Positions 6,595-12,518 are shown, numbered from the stretch's first letter. The stretch: 15,535 nucleotides of DNA from Neisseria lactamica (GCA_001067655.1 JUNU01000296.1:1-15535); one strand, 5' to 3'. Numbers and translations: made by a program. Notes: generated from the sequence alone by a model not told the origin.

Positions 6595-6607
6595 AGGTCG
6601 TCTGAAA
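6595..6607 (+). repeat. DUS in the leader of the LysR gene
   Basis: A perfect AGGTCGTCTGAAA between the -10 box and the start codon. Confidence 0.92.
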
Positions 6608-6633
6608 ACCCCGATTCCAACCTGGTAAACACC

Positions 6634-7524
6634 ATGCAAGACATCAAACCCCTGCTCGTTTTCGCCGCCGTCCTCGAACACGGCAGCATGAACGCCGCCG
6701 CTGCCGCGCTGGGCATGACCCCGTCTGCCGTCAGCCAGCACATCAACCGCCTCGAAACCCTGCACGGCATCAAGCTGTTAAACCGCAGCACGCGCAGCCT
6801 TTCGCCGACCGATGCCGGCCGCGCCTTGGGCGAATACTGCCGCCGCCTCGCCGCCACCCTTGCCGATACGCGTACCGTTATTGACAACCTCAAAACCGAA
6901 CCCGTCGGCGAATTGCGTATCTCCCTGACTTCCAGCGTCATCAGTTCCCGCGCTTTTCAGACGGCGTTTGCAAGATTGCAAACCGAGTTTCCCAAAATCC
7001 GCCCCGTCCTCAATTTCAGCGATACCTTGGACGACCTGCAACACAATCAGACCGACCTCGCCATACGCGGCGGCGACCGCGCCTTGGACGATCCCAATCT
7101 GGTCGCGCGTCATCTCGTTACCTGGCCGTACAGCATTTGCGCCGCGCCCGATTACCTCGACCGCCATCCGCCCATCACCCATCCCTCGCAGCTTCACGCC
7201 CACCGCTGGCTGCACTTCCTGCCCGTCCGCACGACCTTGCAACACGGCGGCGAAAGCTATTTCCTCGACGTCGCCGACAGCATTGCCTGCACGCATCTTG
7301 CCGCCGTGTGCAGCCTGACCGAAAGCGGTTTCGGTTTGTCTTTGCAAGTGGGCGGCGAAGTTCGGGAAAAAATCGCCCAAGGTCGTCTGAAAACCGTTTT
7401 GCCCGAGTGGACGCTGCCGCCGGTCAGCCTCTATTTGGTGACGCCTTACCGCGTCCAGTCCGCCAAAACCGAAGCCGCCGTCCGCATCTTCACGGAAAGT
7501 TTCGCCAAGGAAGCAGACGCATGA
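6634..7524 (+). CDS. LysR-family transcriptional regulator
   Basis: A 296-residue LysR-type regulator. The N-terminal winged helix-turn-helix covers residues 1-60: FAAVLEHGSMNAAAAALGMT, then recognition helix PSAVSQHINRLE (30-41), and LLNRSTRSLSPTDAG. The effector domain (about 90-290) has the usual two-lobed pattern, with GELRISLTSS opening it and DLAIRGGDRALDDPNLVARHL and SLTESGFGLSLQVGGEVREKI later. It resembles the CrgA/YafC-like subgroup but cannot be named. The start at 6634 fits the family; the frame stays open 96 codons upstream into the divergent gene, which is rejected. The ribosome binding site is poor (CTGGTAAACACC). A perfect DUS at 7380 encodes Gly-Arg-Leu-Lys. The stop codon overlaps the next gene by four bases (ATGA). 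Confidence 0.93.
   Translation: MQDIKPLLVFAAVLEHGSMNAAAAALGMTPSAVSQHINRLETLHGIKLLNRSTRSLSPTDAGRALGEYCRRLAATLADTRTVIDNLKTEPVGELRISLTSSVISSRAFQTAFARLQTEFPKIRPVLNFSDTLDDLQHNQTDLAIRGGDRALDDPNLVARHLVTWPYSICAAPDYLDRHPPITHPSQLHAHRWLHFLPVRTTLQHGGESYFLDVADSIACTHLAAVCSLTESGFGLSLQVGGEVREKIAQGRLKTVLPEWTLPPVSLYLVTPYRVQSAKTEAAVRIFTESFAKEADA
6954..6965 (-). repeat. Canonical-dialect DUS core inside the LysR gene
   Basis: TTTTCAGACGGC on the plus strand gives GCCGTCTGAAAA on the minus strand: the 10-mer core of the ATGCCGTCTGAA and AGGCCGTCTGAA dialects, not the GTCGTCTGAA of this genome. The two bases in front are AC (…AAACGCCGTC), so it is not a complete 12-mer of either dialect. Confidence 0.6.
7380..7392 (+). 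repeat. DUS inside the LysR gene
   Basis: A perfect AGGTCGTCTGAAA near the 3' end, read as part of Gln-Gly-Arg-Leu-Lys. Confidence 0.92.
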
Positions 7525-7799
7525 GCGCGGAAAATTGGTGCGTTTACCTGATTCTGTGTGAAAACGGTGCACTCTACTGCGGCATCAGCAACCGCCCGCA
7601 AGAGCGGTTTGCCGCCCACCTTGCAGGCAAAGGTGCGAAATATACGCGGCTGAACAAACCTGCGGCGATGCGTATCGTTTCAGACGACCTATCCAAAAGC
7701 GAGGCGCTGAAACGGGAAATCGCCATTAAAAAACTGACGGTAGGGAAGAAGCGGGAATTGTGGGAAGCGGCGGCGGGAAATGCGGTTGCTTTAGAATAG
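7521..7799 (+). CDS. GIY-YIG nuclease-superfamily protein, UPF0213 (YhbQ-like)
   Basis: A 92-residue single-domain GIY-YIG protein. The two name motifs appear as VYL (8-10) and YCG (19-21), within CVYLILCENGALYCGIS. The conserved Arg29 lies in RPQERFAAHLAGKGAKYTR, and the catalytic-type Glu66 in SEALKREIAIKKLT. This pattern is that of UPF0213/YhbQ, stand-alone members linked to DNA repair or nucleic-acid cleavage but poorly characterised. ATG 7521 overlaps the LysR stop codon (ATGA), with AAGGA nine bases upstream, so translation is probably coupled. The open frame extends upstream to 7137 inside the LysR gene, but that part is a shadow. An inverted DUS at 7678-7690 encodes Val-Ser-Asp-Asp-Leu. 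Confidence 0.88.
   Translation: MSAENWCVYLILCENGALYCGISNRPQERFAAHLAGKGAKYTRLNKPAAMRIVSDDLSKSEALKREIAIKKLTVGKKRELWEAAAGNAVALE
7678..7690 (-). repeat. DUS inside the GIY-YIG gene
   Basis: TTTCAGACGACCT on the plus strand, a perfect minus-strand DUS, read as Val-Ser-Asp-Asp-Leu between the two conserved parts of the domain. Confidence 0.92.
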
Positions 7800-7939
7800 C
7801 GGGTTTTGCCGCAAAATAGGCTTATGTCGGTAAGGGAAGAAACTTCTGCGGATGAATAGGTAAAAATTCATATTGGATGTTATCATTCTTCATATCTTAA
7901 AGGGCTTGAGCCAAAATGAATGGGTATTTAAGGAAAGAT

Positions 7940-8776
7940 ATGATTTTTTCTCAACTCAACCGCGCAATCTTATTCGTATTTTCACTCACGGCTTTGGCGG
8001 CTTGCGGCGTCGGACCGGCAGCTTCCCAAGAAACACTTGCTGATCAAAACAGCAAAAAAGAGCCTGCCATATCGTCCCAAAAAACCGACAAGGATAAGTG
8101 CTACATCAATTATCCTAAGGAACAGAAGCATTTGGCAGAGGCGGAATGTTTAACCTTGCCTATTTCATCTAAAACCTGGTTTCAATCCTACCCGAGACTG
8201 TCAAATGGCTTTCTGGATTTGAATCAGATTAAGGCGCCAAAGGATGTTAAAGAATATATATATCCAGTTTCAATGGGCACTGTTATCCCTGAGCATGCAA
8301 GAGTTTTGGGTGTGATTCCCTATAATGATTCATTTGCATGGCTTGTTGTTGCCACTAATAGGGAGTCGGAAGAATCTGAAGAAAATAGCATTGTTGAACA
8401 AAAATATGATATTTATCCGGTCAATAGAAAGGATGGAAGCATAGGTCAAGACCATACCGGTCTTCCAACTTTAGGCTCGATAGATGTGATATATGAATCA
8501 TTCTATGACAATAAAAAATTGTTGCGCCCGCCCTTCAATTTTAAAAAAATAGATGGAATACTGAGTTACCATGTAGCAGATACCTTGTCCTTGAAGCCAC
8601 AGGGAAAGTGTGTGATGGAATTTGAACTCAGCAAGGAGTTTGTATTAAAAACAGATAGGGTCTGCTATGAATTTCATCAGGGTAAAAAATCCATATCTTC
8701 TAAGGATAAGACGATTTGGAAGCTAAATCCGGAAAGTATGAAATTTGAAGATCAAGAAATTTCTTCAGAAAATTAA
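7940..8776 (+). CDS. Putative lipoprotein of unknown function, AT-rich
   Basis: A 278-residue protein that I do not recognise. The N-terminus is a lipoprotein signal: RAILFVFSLTALAAC with lipobox LAAC, Cys22 being the lipidated residue. A short polar linker (23-50) follows, then a soluble domain with four more cysteines (54, 70, 224, 242) that could form disulphides in the periplasm or at the cell surface. No membrane segment follows the signal. The start at 7940 has AAGGAAAG just upstream; ATG 7916, eight codons earlier and in frame, has a less well placed AAAGGG. From about 8170 the gene is clearly richer in A and T than its neighbours and contains no DUS, which suggests acquisition from elsewhere. 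The next features are a 150-base gap and a compound hairpin, so it stands alone. Confidence 0.8.
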   Translation: MIFSQLNRAILFVFSLTALAACGVGPAASQETLADQNSKKEPAISSQKTDKDKCYINYPKEQKHLAEAECLTLPISSKTWFQSYPRLSNGFLDLNQIKAPKDVKEYIYPVSMGTVIPEHARVLGVIPYNDSFAWLVVATNRESEESEENSIVEQKYDIYPVNRKDGSIGQDHTGLPTLGSIDVIYESFYDNKKLLRPPFNFKKIDGILSYHVADTLSLKPQGKCVMEFELSKEFVLKTDRVCYEFHQGKKSISSKDKTIWKLNPESMKFEDQEISSEN

Positions 8777-8923
8777 AAGCCGTATCACATTAATATTTTG
8801 GATTGATTGGAATCTGCCTCAAAGCGGATAAGTTTTTAAGCCGCATGAAACTGAAAATACGCGGATAACGTGTGCGCAGAGTCTGCGCCGTTGATTGGCT
8901 TGGAATGATTGAACCACCCTGAG

Positions 8924-8996
8924 AGGTCGTCTGAAAACGGGTATCCAACGGATTGTAAATAGGAATTTCCGTTGAAGTCGATATTTCAGACGACCT
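8924..8996 (+). terminator. Compound DUS hairpin, probable terminator
   Basis: The outer arms are AGGTCGTCTGAAA (8924-8936) and TTTCAGACGACCT (8984-8996), 47 bases apart. Inside lies a second inverted repeat, CAACGGA (8946-8952) and TCCGTTG (8968-8974). On the plus strand five T's follow the first arm's partner (CCTTTTTG). It lies 147 bases after the lipoprotein gene, so it may end that transcript or a small RNA. Confidence 0.6.
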
Positions 8997-9019
8997 TTTT
9001 GTAACGGTCATTCTGATTT

Positions 9020-9089
9020 TATAGTGGATTAACTTTAAACCGGTACGGCGTTGCCTCGCCTTGTCTTGATTTAAATTTAATCCACTATA
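9020..9089. mobile_element. Very short Correia element (70 bases)
   Basis: It runs from TATAGTGGATTAACTTTAAA to TTTAAATTTAATCCACTATA and is flanked and bounded by TA. Between the termini only CCGGTACGGCGTTGCCTCGCC plus TTGTCTTGA remain, so the CAGACAGTACAGATAGT block seen at the left edge of the window is missing. It is an internally deleted copy. Confidence 0.9.
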
Positions 9090-9154
9090 TGATGTGGCGC
9101 AGGCTTGGTAGTGAGTCGCGCAAGCAGACTTATGATTCTCTAAAACGGCATAGA

Positions 9155-9199
9155 AAAAGGTCGTCTGAAACCCTGAAAAGAGGTTTCAGACGACCTTTT
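9155..9199 (-). terminator. Inverted-DUS terminator of the mla operon
   Basis: AAAAGGTCGTCTGAAACC (9155-9172), loop CTGAAAAGA, GGTTTCAGACGACCTTTT (9182-9199): an 18-bp stem. On the minus strand it ends in five T's. It lies 31 bases after the mlaA stop codon. Confidence 0.9.
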
Positions 9200-9229
9200 G
9201 TATGGAAACCGGATTAATCGTTTGCCGCA

Positions 9230-10057
9230 TCATCGGCTGGTGTTACCGGTTTGGATAGGGGTGTATAAATAAAGGTTGGCAGTTTCGCCGACAGAGGTAT
9301 TGGAGGCATCTGCCCCGGCTTCGGCAGGCAGGTCGCTGTCCACCAATTCGTCGATGTCGATATTGTCGTCCTCGCCTTGCGGTAATGTTCCGCCGGTTTG
9401 GCGGCTGCGCACTTTCATGTAGAGGTCGCGGGTGTAGCTGTATTTGTCGATGGCTGCGCCTTCGAGGCTGTCGGTCAGGTCGAGCAGTTCTTTACGGGTG
9501 TTGATGGCCTGCAGGCCGATTGTGCCCCAGCGTCCTGCTCTGGTGTGGAAGACGGCGTTTTTAACTGGGTAGACGGTGGTAACGGCGTTGCCAATGGTAT
9601 CGCGTACGGTAGATGGGCCGAACAGGGGGACAACGAAGTAGTTGCTGTTTTTCCAGCCCCATGAGGCGAAGGTGTCGCCGAGGGTGTTTTTATTGCTGGG
9701 TACGCCGCCTGCACCGGCTACGTCGATTAAACCGCCAAGGCCGAAGGTGGTGTTGATGCCGACGCGGACGAGGTCTTCGCTGGCGCGTTTGACGTCAAGG
9801 CGCAGAACATTGCTGCCGAAGCTGACGACATCGCGCAGGTTGTTGAAGAAGTTGCTCACGCCGGTGCGGACGGGCTTGGGCGTTATTTTGCGGTAGCCGC
9901 GTGCGACGGGGGCGAGGACGTATTGGTCGGCCTTGTCGTTGAATTTGAATACGGCGCGGTTGTAGCCTTCGTAGGGGTCGGCGGGATTGGTTTCGGCAAA
10001 TGCGGGGGTTGAGGCCATGCCGATGAGGAGTAGGAGTGAAGCGGTGGTTTTTTTCAT
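9230..10057 (-). CDS. mlaA: MlaA (VacJ) outer-membrane phospholipid-removal protein
   Basis: MlaA removes phospholipids from the outer leaflet of the outer membrane and passes them to MlaC. The 275-residue protein has the family landmarks DPYEGYNRAVFKFND (27-41), FGLGGLIDVAGAGG (105-118), GDTFASWGW (127-135) and PLFGPSTVRD (144-153). The N-terminus, MKKTTASLLLLIGMASTPAFA, is a type I signal peptide cleaved after Ala21; there is no lipobox cysteine, unlike E. coli MlaA. It overlaps mlaB by four bases (ATGA), so translation is coupled. The C-terminus after about residue 225 is acidic (DDNIDIDELVDSDLPAEAG) and then ends NTSR; another frame stays open to 9214 with an Ala/Asp-rich end, so the last residues may be shifted. 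Being last in the mla operon differs from E. coli. Confidence 0.93.
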   Translation of the reverse strand: MKKTTASLLLLIGMASTPAFAETNPADPYEGYNRAVFKFNDKADQYVLAPVARGYRKITPKPVRTGVSNFFNNLRDVVSFGSNVLRLDVKRASEDLVRVGINTTFGLGGLIDVAGAGGVPSNKNTLGDTFASWGWKNSNYFVVPLFGPSTVRDTIGNAVTTVYPVKNAVFHTRAGRWGTIGLQAINTRKELLDLTDSLEGAAIDKYSYTRDLYMKVRSRQTGGTLPQGEDDNIDIDELVDSDLPAEAGADASNTSVGETANLYLYTPIQTGNTSR

Positions 10058-10332
10058 GGGTTTAACCAGTCTTTGATTTCGTAAAGCTCGGACAGGGTAC
10101 GCACGGATTCGGGTATGCCTTGCAGGGTGATTTTTCCGTCCGGACGGCGCAGTGCGTCAAGCAGCAGGGACACGCAGGCGGAATCAGCGCGTCCGACGCC
10201 GCTCAAATCGACCGCGCGGGTGTCTTTCAGACGACATTGCTGCCTGAAGCGGGTAAAGGCGTCGGCGGTCAAGGTTTTGACGGTAATGTCGCCGCTGATG
10301 TGCAACGTGCCGTCGCGAAGTTCGGTTTGCAT
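10054..10332 (-). CDS. mlaB: MlaB, STAS-domain subunit of the Mla ABC transporter
   Basis: A 92-residue cytoplasmic STAS-domain protein. In the family it binds the ATPase MlaF and stabilises the inner-membrane MlaFEDB complex. The strand DTRAVDLSGVGRADSACVSLLL (37-58) matches the STAS pattern, with the conserved Asp-Ser pair at 50-51 in the place of the MlaB/anti-sigma-antagonist motif. It is placed between mlaC and mlaA. No Shine-Dalgarno is visible before ATG 10332 (GACAAGACAGCC precedes it). The 98-base gap from mlaC holds a hairpin. An inverted DUS variant, ATGTCGTCTGAAA, is inside the gene at 10225-10237. Confidence 0.9.
   Translation of the reverse strand: MQTELRDGTLHISGDITVKTLTADAFTRFRQQCRLKDTRAVDLSGVGRADSACVSLLLDALRRPDGKITLQGIPESVRTLSELYEIKDWLNP
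10225..10237 (-). repeat. Hybrid-dialect DUS inside mlaB
   Basis: TTTCAGACGACAT on the plus strand reads ATGTCGTCTGAAA on the minus strand. The first two bases AT belong to the meningococcal dialect, the rest to the mucDUS dialect. Confidence 0.75.
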
Positions 10333-10387
10333 GGCTGTCTTGTCAACTTAATCTTGGATGATAAAACCTGAAGGTTATTGTGTGCGA

Positions 10388-10421
10388 AAGCCATGTCGTC
10401 TGAAAACGGACGGCATGGCTT
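10388..10421 (-). terminator. Hairpin in the mlaC-mlaB gap
   Basis: AAGCCATGTCGTC (10388-10400), loop TGAAAACG, GACGGCATGGCTT (10409-10421): a 13-bp stem with one G-T pair. On the minus strand no T run follows (TCGCACAC). It may be a partial terminator, an RNA processing site or a stabiliser of the mlaFEDC message. It begins 10 bases after the mlaC stop codon and contains a hybrid DUS (ATGTCGTCTGAAA, 10393-10405). Confidence 0.6.
10393..10405 (+). repeat. Hybrid-dialect DUS in the mlaC-mlaB gap
   Basis: ATGTCGTCTGAAA on the plus strand, forming one arm and the loop of the hairpin at 10388-10421. Confidence 0.75.
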
Positions 10422-10430
10422 GTCTTTGCG

Positions 10431-11021
10431 TTATTTGCTGCCGTTTTTGGCTTTCAGCTCGGCAATCAGTCCGTCTACGCCTTTGGCTTTGATGGTTTCG
10501 CCGAATTGGTTGCGGTACACGGTTACCAGGCTCGCGCCTTCGATGGCGACGTTGTAGGCACGGTATTTGTTGCCGCTTTGGTAGGTGGTGAAGTCCATGT
10601 TGACGGGTTTTTGACCGGGTACGCTGACTTCGGCGCGGACGATGATTTCTTTGCCGCCTTTATTGACAACGGGGTTGTCTTTGACGTTGACGCTGGCGTT
10701 TTTGAATTTCAACATGGTGCCGGAGTAGGTGCGGATCAGCAGGGTTTGAAATTCTTTGGTCAACGCTTGTTTTTGCGCGTCAGACGCGGTACGCCAAGGG
10801 TTGCCGACTGCCAGCGCGGTCATGCGTTGGAAATCGAAATAGGGAATCGCGTAGGCTTCGGCTTTGTGGCGGGCGGTGTTGGCATCGCCGCTTTTTAAGA
10901 TGCTCAATACTTGAGTGGCGTTTTGACGGATTTGGTTCACTGCGTCGGCAGGGGCGGCAACCGCCATGCTGATGCTCAAGATGCCGATGCTCAGTGCGCT
11001 GATGAAAGAGGTTTTTTTCAT
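10431..11021 (-). CDS. mlaC: MlaC periplasmic phospholipid-binding protein
   Basis: MlaC shuttles phospholipids across the periplasm between MlaA and the MlaFEDB complex. The 196-residue protein has a Sec signal, MKKTSFISALSIGILSISMAVA, cleaved after Ala22. It then has an MlaC (Ttg2D-like) domain with DAVNQIRQNATQVLSILKSG near the start, YFDFQRMTALAVGNPWRTAS in the middle, and NKYRAYNVAIEGASLVTVYR and NQFGETIKAKGVDGLIAELK at the end, all landmarks of the family. ATG 11021 is chosen: it gives a proper signal peptide, with AGGA some ten bases upstream. An in-frame ATG at 11042 would add seven residues before the signal and is less likely. It lies 36 bases after mlaD in the same operon. Confidence 0.93.
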   Translation of the reverse strand: MKKTSFISALSIGILSISMAVAAPADAVNQIRQNATQVLSILKSGDANTARHKAEAYAIPYFDFQRMTALAVGNPWRTASDAQKQALTKEFQTLLIRTYSGTMLKFKNASVNVKDNPVVNKGGKEIIVRAEVSVPGQKPVNMDFTTYQSGNKYRAYNVAIEGASLVTVYRNQFGETIKAKGVDGLIAELKAKNGSK

Positions 11022-11057
11022 GATTAAGTGTCCTAGTATCAATATGATGGTGTACGT

Positions 11058-11555
11058 TTATTCGGTGGTTTTTGCTGCATCGTTGCCACCCGCCGCGTTT
11101 TTCTCGGCGAAGCTGGTCATGAATTTACCGATCAGGTTTTCCAGAACCATGGCGGAACTGGTAACGGAAATGGTATCGCCCGCGGCGAGGGGTTCAGTAT
11201 CGCCGCCTTGTTGCAGGCCGATATATTGTTCGCCCAACAGGCCGGAAGTCAGGATTTGCGCGGAAACGTCGCTGCTGAACTGATATTTGCTGTCCAAATC
11301 GAGGCGGACTTTCGCCTGATAGGATTTCGGGTCAAGCTCGATGGAGCCGACGCGTCCGACCAATACGCCCGCGGATTTGATCGGCGCGTTGGCCTTCAAA
11401 CCGCCGATGTCGCTGAAATCGGCATATACGGTATAAGTCTTGCCGGAATTGCCGAACGCCGCGCCGCCCGCCACGCGGAAAGCGAGAAAACCGACCGCTG
11501 CCACGCCGAGCAGGACAAACAGTCCGACCCAAAATTCCAATACATTTTTTTTCAT
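11058..11555 (-). CDS. mlaD: MlaD, MCE-domain substrate-binding subunit
   Basis: MlaD forms a hexameric MCE ring anchored in the inner membrane that takes lipid from or gives lipid to MlaC. The 165-residue protein has one N-terminal membrane helix (about 6-28, LEFWVGLFVLLGVAAVGFLA). The MCE domain covers about 38-117, with YTVYADFSDIGGLKANAPIK, VLVGRVGSIELD and TSGLLGEQYIGLQQGG. A short C-terminal helix, SSAMVLENLIGKFMTSF (133-149), is typical of MlaD hexamers. The start at 11555 has AAGGAAC six bases upstream. A longer reading from 11609 would overlap mlaE and begins in the DUS, so it is rejected. In meningococcus the equivalent genes have also been described as an L-glutamate transporter (GltT; from memory). 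Confidence 0.94.
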   Translation of the reverse strand: MKKNVLEFWVGLFVLLGVAAVGFLAFRVAGGAAFGNSGKTYTVYADFSDIGGLKANAPIKSAGVLVGRVGSIELDPKSYQAKVRLDLDSKYQFSSDVSAQILTSGLLGEQYIGLQQGGDTEPLAAGDTISVTSSAMVLENLIGKFMTSFAEKNAAGGNDAAKTTE

Positions 11556-11591
11556 TAAAGTTCCTTGAATATCCAATGTGCTTTGTTTCGT

Positions 11592-11604
11592 TTTCAGACG
11601 ACCT
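11592..11604 (-). repeat. DUS between mlaE and mlaD
   Basis: TTTCAGACGACCT on the plus strand, a perfect minus-strand DUS, one base after the mlaE stop codon. Confidence 0.92.
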
Positions 11605-11605
11605 G

Positions 11606-12382
11606 TCATTCCGTAAACATCAATGCGGTCAACACAAAGTCAATCGCCAAAATCGTCAGGGCGGACGAAACCACCGTACGCGTGCTGGCGCGCAAAATAC
11701 CTTCCGAGGTCGGGACGCAGTGGAAGCCCTGATGCACGGCAATCAGCGTTACCGCCACGCCGAACGCGGCGGATTTGATCAGACCGTTGATTACATCGTA
11801 ATGGATCGTGATGTTGTTCTGCATTTGCGACCAGAAAATGCCGCTGTCCAAGCCCAGCCAGGTTACGCCGACCAAATACGCGCCGTAAATCCCCGCCACG
11901 TTGAAAATCGAAGCCAAAAGCGGCATGGAAAACACGCCCGCCCAAAAGCGCGGCGCAACCACGCGGGCGACAGGGTTGACCGCCATCACGTTCATCGCTT
12001 CGAGTTGTTCGGTCGTTTTCATCAAACCAATTTCGCTGGTCATCGCACCGCCTGCGCTGCTGGCAAACAGAATCGCCGCCAACACCGGACCCAGTTCGCG
12101 CAACAGCGAAGCCGCGACCATATAGCCCAAAATATCGGCGGATTTGAATTTCGACAACTGCGTATAGCCCTGCAAACCCAAAACCATGCCGACAAACAGC
12201 CCCGAAACGGCAACAATCAACACCGACAGCACGCCGGCAAAATACACTTGGCGCACGCTCAGGCGCGGACGGACGAAAGCCGTACCGGATTTCGCCAGAA
12301 TGTTCAGCAGAAACAGCGTAATACTGCCGAGAGATTGAATAAAGCCGAGGGTTTTCGCCCCGACGGAACGGATAAAATTCAT
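11606..12382 (-). CDS. mlaE: MlaE, ABC-transporter permease
   Basis: MlaE is the membrane permease of the MlaFEDB lipid transporter. The 258-residue protein has an amphipathic N-terminus and about five membrane segments (about 46-70, 87-110, 146-172, 203-217, 236-256). The MlaE signature is complete: LLRELGPVLAAILFASSAGG (93-112), MTSEIGLMKTTEQLEAMNVM (114-133) with the coupling motif EQLEAM, then NPVARVVAPRFWAG (136-149). GGAAA lies five bases before ATG 12382. Its stop codon directly adjoins a DUS, and mlaD follows after 50 bases. Confidence 0.95.
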   Translation of the reverse strand: MNFIRSVGAKTLGFIQSLGSITLFLLNILAKSGTAFVRPRLSVRQVYFAGVLSVLIVAVSGLFVGMVLGLQGYTQLSKFKSADILGYMVAASLLRELGPVLAAILFASSAGGAMTSEIGLMKTTEQLEAMNVMAVNPVARVVAPRFWAGVFSMPLLASIFNVAGIYGAYLVGVTWLGLDSGIFWSQMQNNITIHYDVINGLIKSAAFGVAVTLIAVHQGFHCVPTSEGILRASTRTVVSSALTILAIDFVLTALMFTE

Positions 12383-12406
12383 AGGTTTCCATTACGGATT
12401 AACGGG

Positions 12407-12446
12407 TTTCAGACGACCTTTTAGGATGATGGTGGGTCGTCTGAAA
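12407..12446 (-). terminator. Inverted-DUS hairpin in the mlaF-mlaE gap
   Basis: TTTCAGACGACC (12407-12418) and GGTCGTCTGAAA (12435-12446) make a 12-bp stem with a 16-base loop, in the opposite arm order to the usual neisserial terminator (the TTTC arm comes first on the plus strand). No T run follows on the minus strand (ACCCG). Full termination here would silence mlaEDCBA, so a partial or processing role is more likely. Confidence 0.55.
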
Positions 12447-12484
12447 AATAATTTCGGCTTCAGGCAACAACGGTTCAAACATCT

Positions 12485-12497
12485 CAGACGACGTCTG
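12485..12497. repeat. Odd palindrome derived from DUS
   Basis: CAGACG-A-CGTCTG: the core of one DUS joined to its own reverse. It is in the mlaF-mlaE gap between two complete DUS. Confidence 0.6.
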
Positions 12498-12504
12498 TAA
12501 ACCG

Positions 12505-12517
12505 AGGTCGTCTGAAA
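12505..12517 (+). repeat. DUS just after mlaF
   Basis: A perfect AGGTCGTCTGAAA on the plus strand, one base beyond the mlaF stop codon. Confidence 0.92.
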
Positions 12518-12518
12518 A

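Larger units (their letters stand above)
8777..9229. other. Gene-free gap between lipoprotein gene and mlaA
   Basis: No credible gene lies in these 453 bases. They hold a short odd palindrome, GCGCAGA-G-TCTGCGC (8874-8888), a compound DUS hairpin (8924-8996), a 70-base Correia element (9020-9089) and the mlaA terminator (9155-9199). A 73-codon minus-strand open frame (8790-9011) is not supported. Confidence 0.7.

Noticed and set aside
7521..7799. The GIY-YIG gene as part of a mobile element or homing endonuclease.
   Set aside because: It matches the small stand-alone UPF0213 type and is coupled to a regulator; no intron, intein or element ends surround it.
8790..9011. Possible 73-residue minus-strand protein next to the lipoprotein gene.
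   Set aside because: It reads through both arms of the DUS hairpin, has no good ribosome binding site and shows no domain.
11576..12424. A 282-codon plus-strand open frame over mlaE.
   Set aside because: It is antisense to mlaE, very rich in Arg, His and Gln, and starts next to a DUS. It is a composition shadow.
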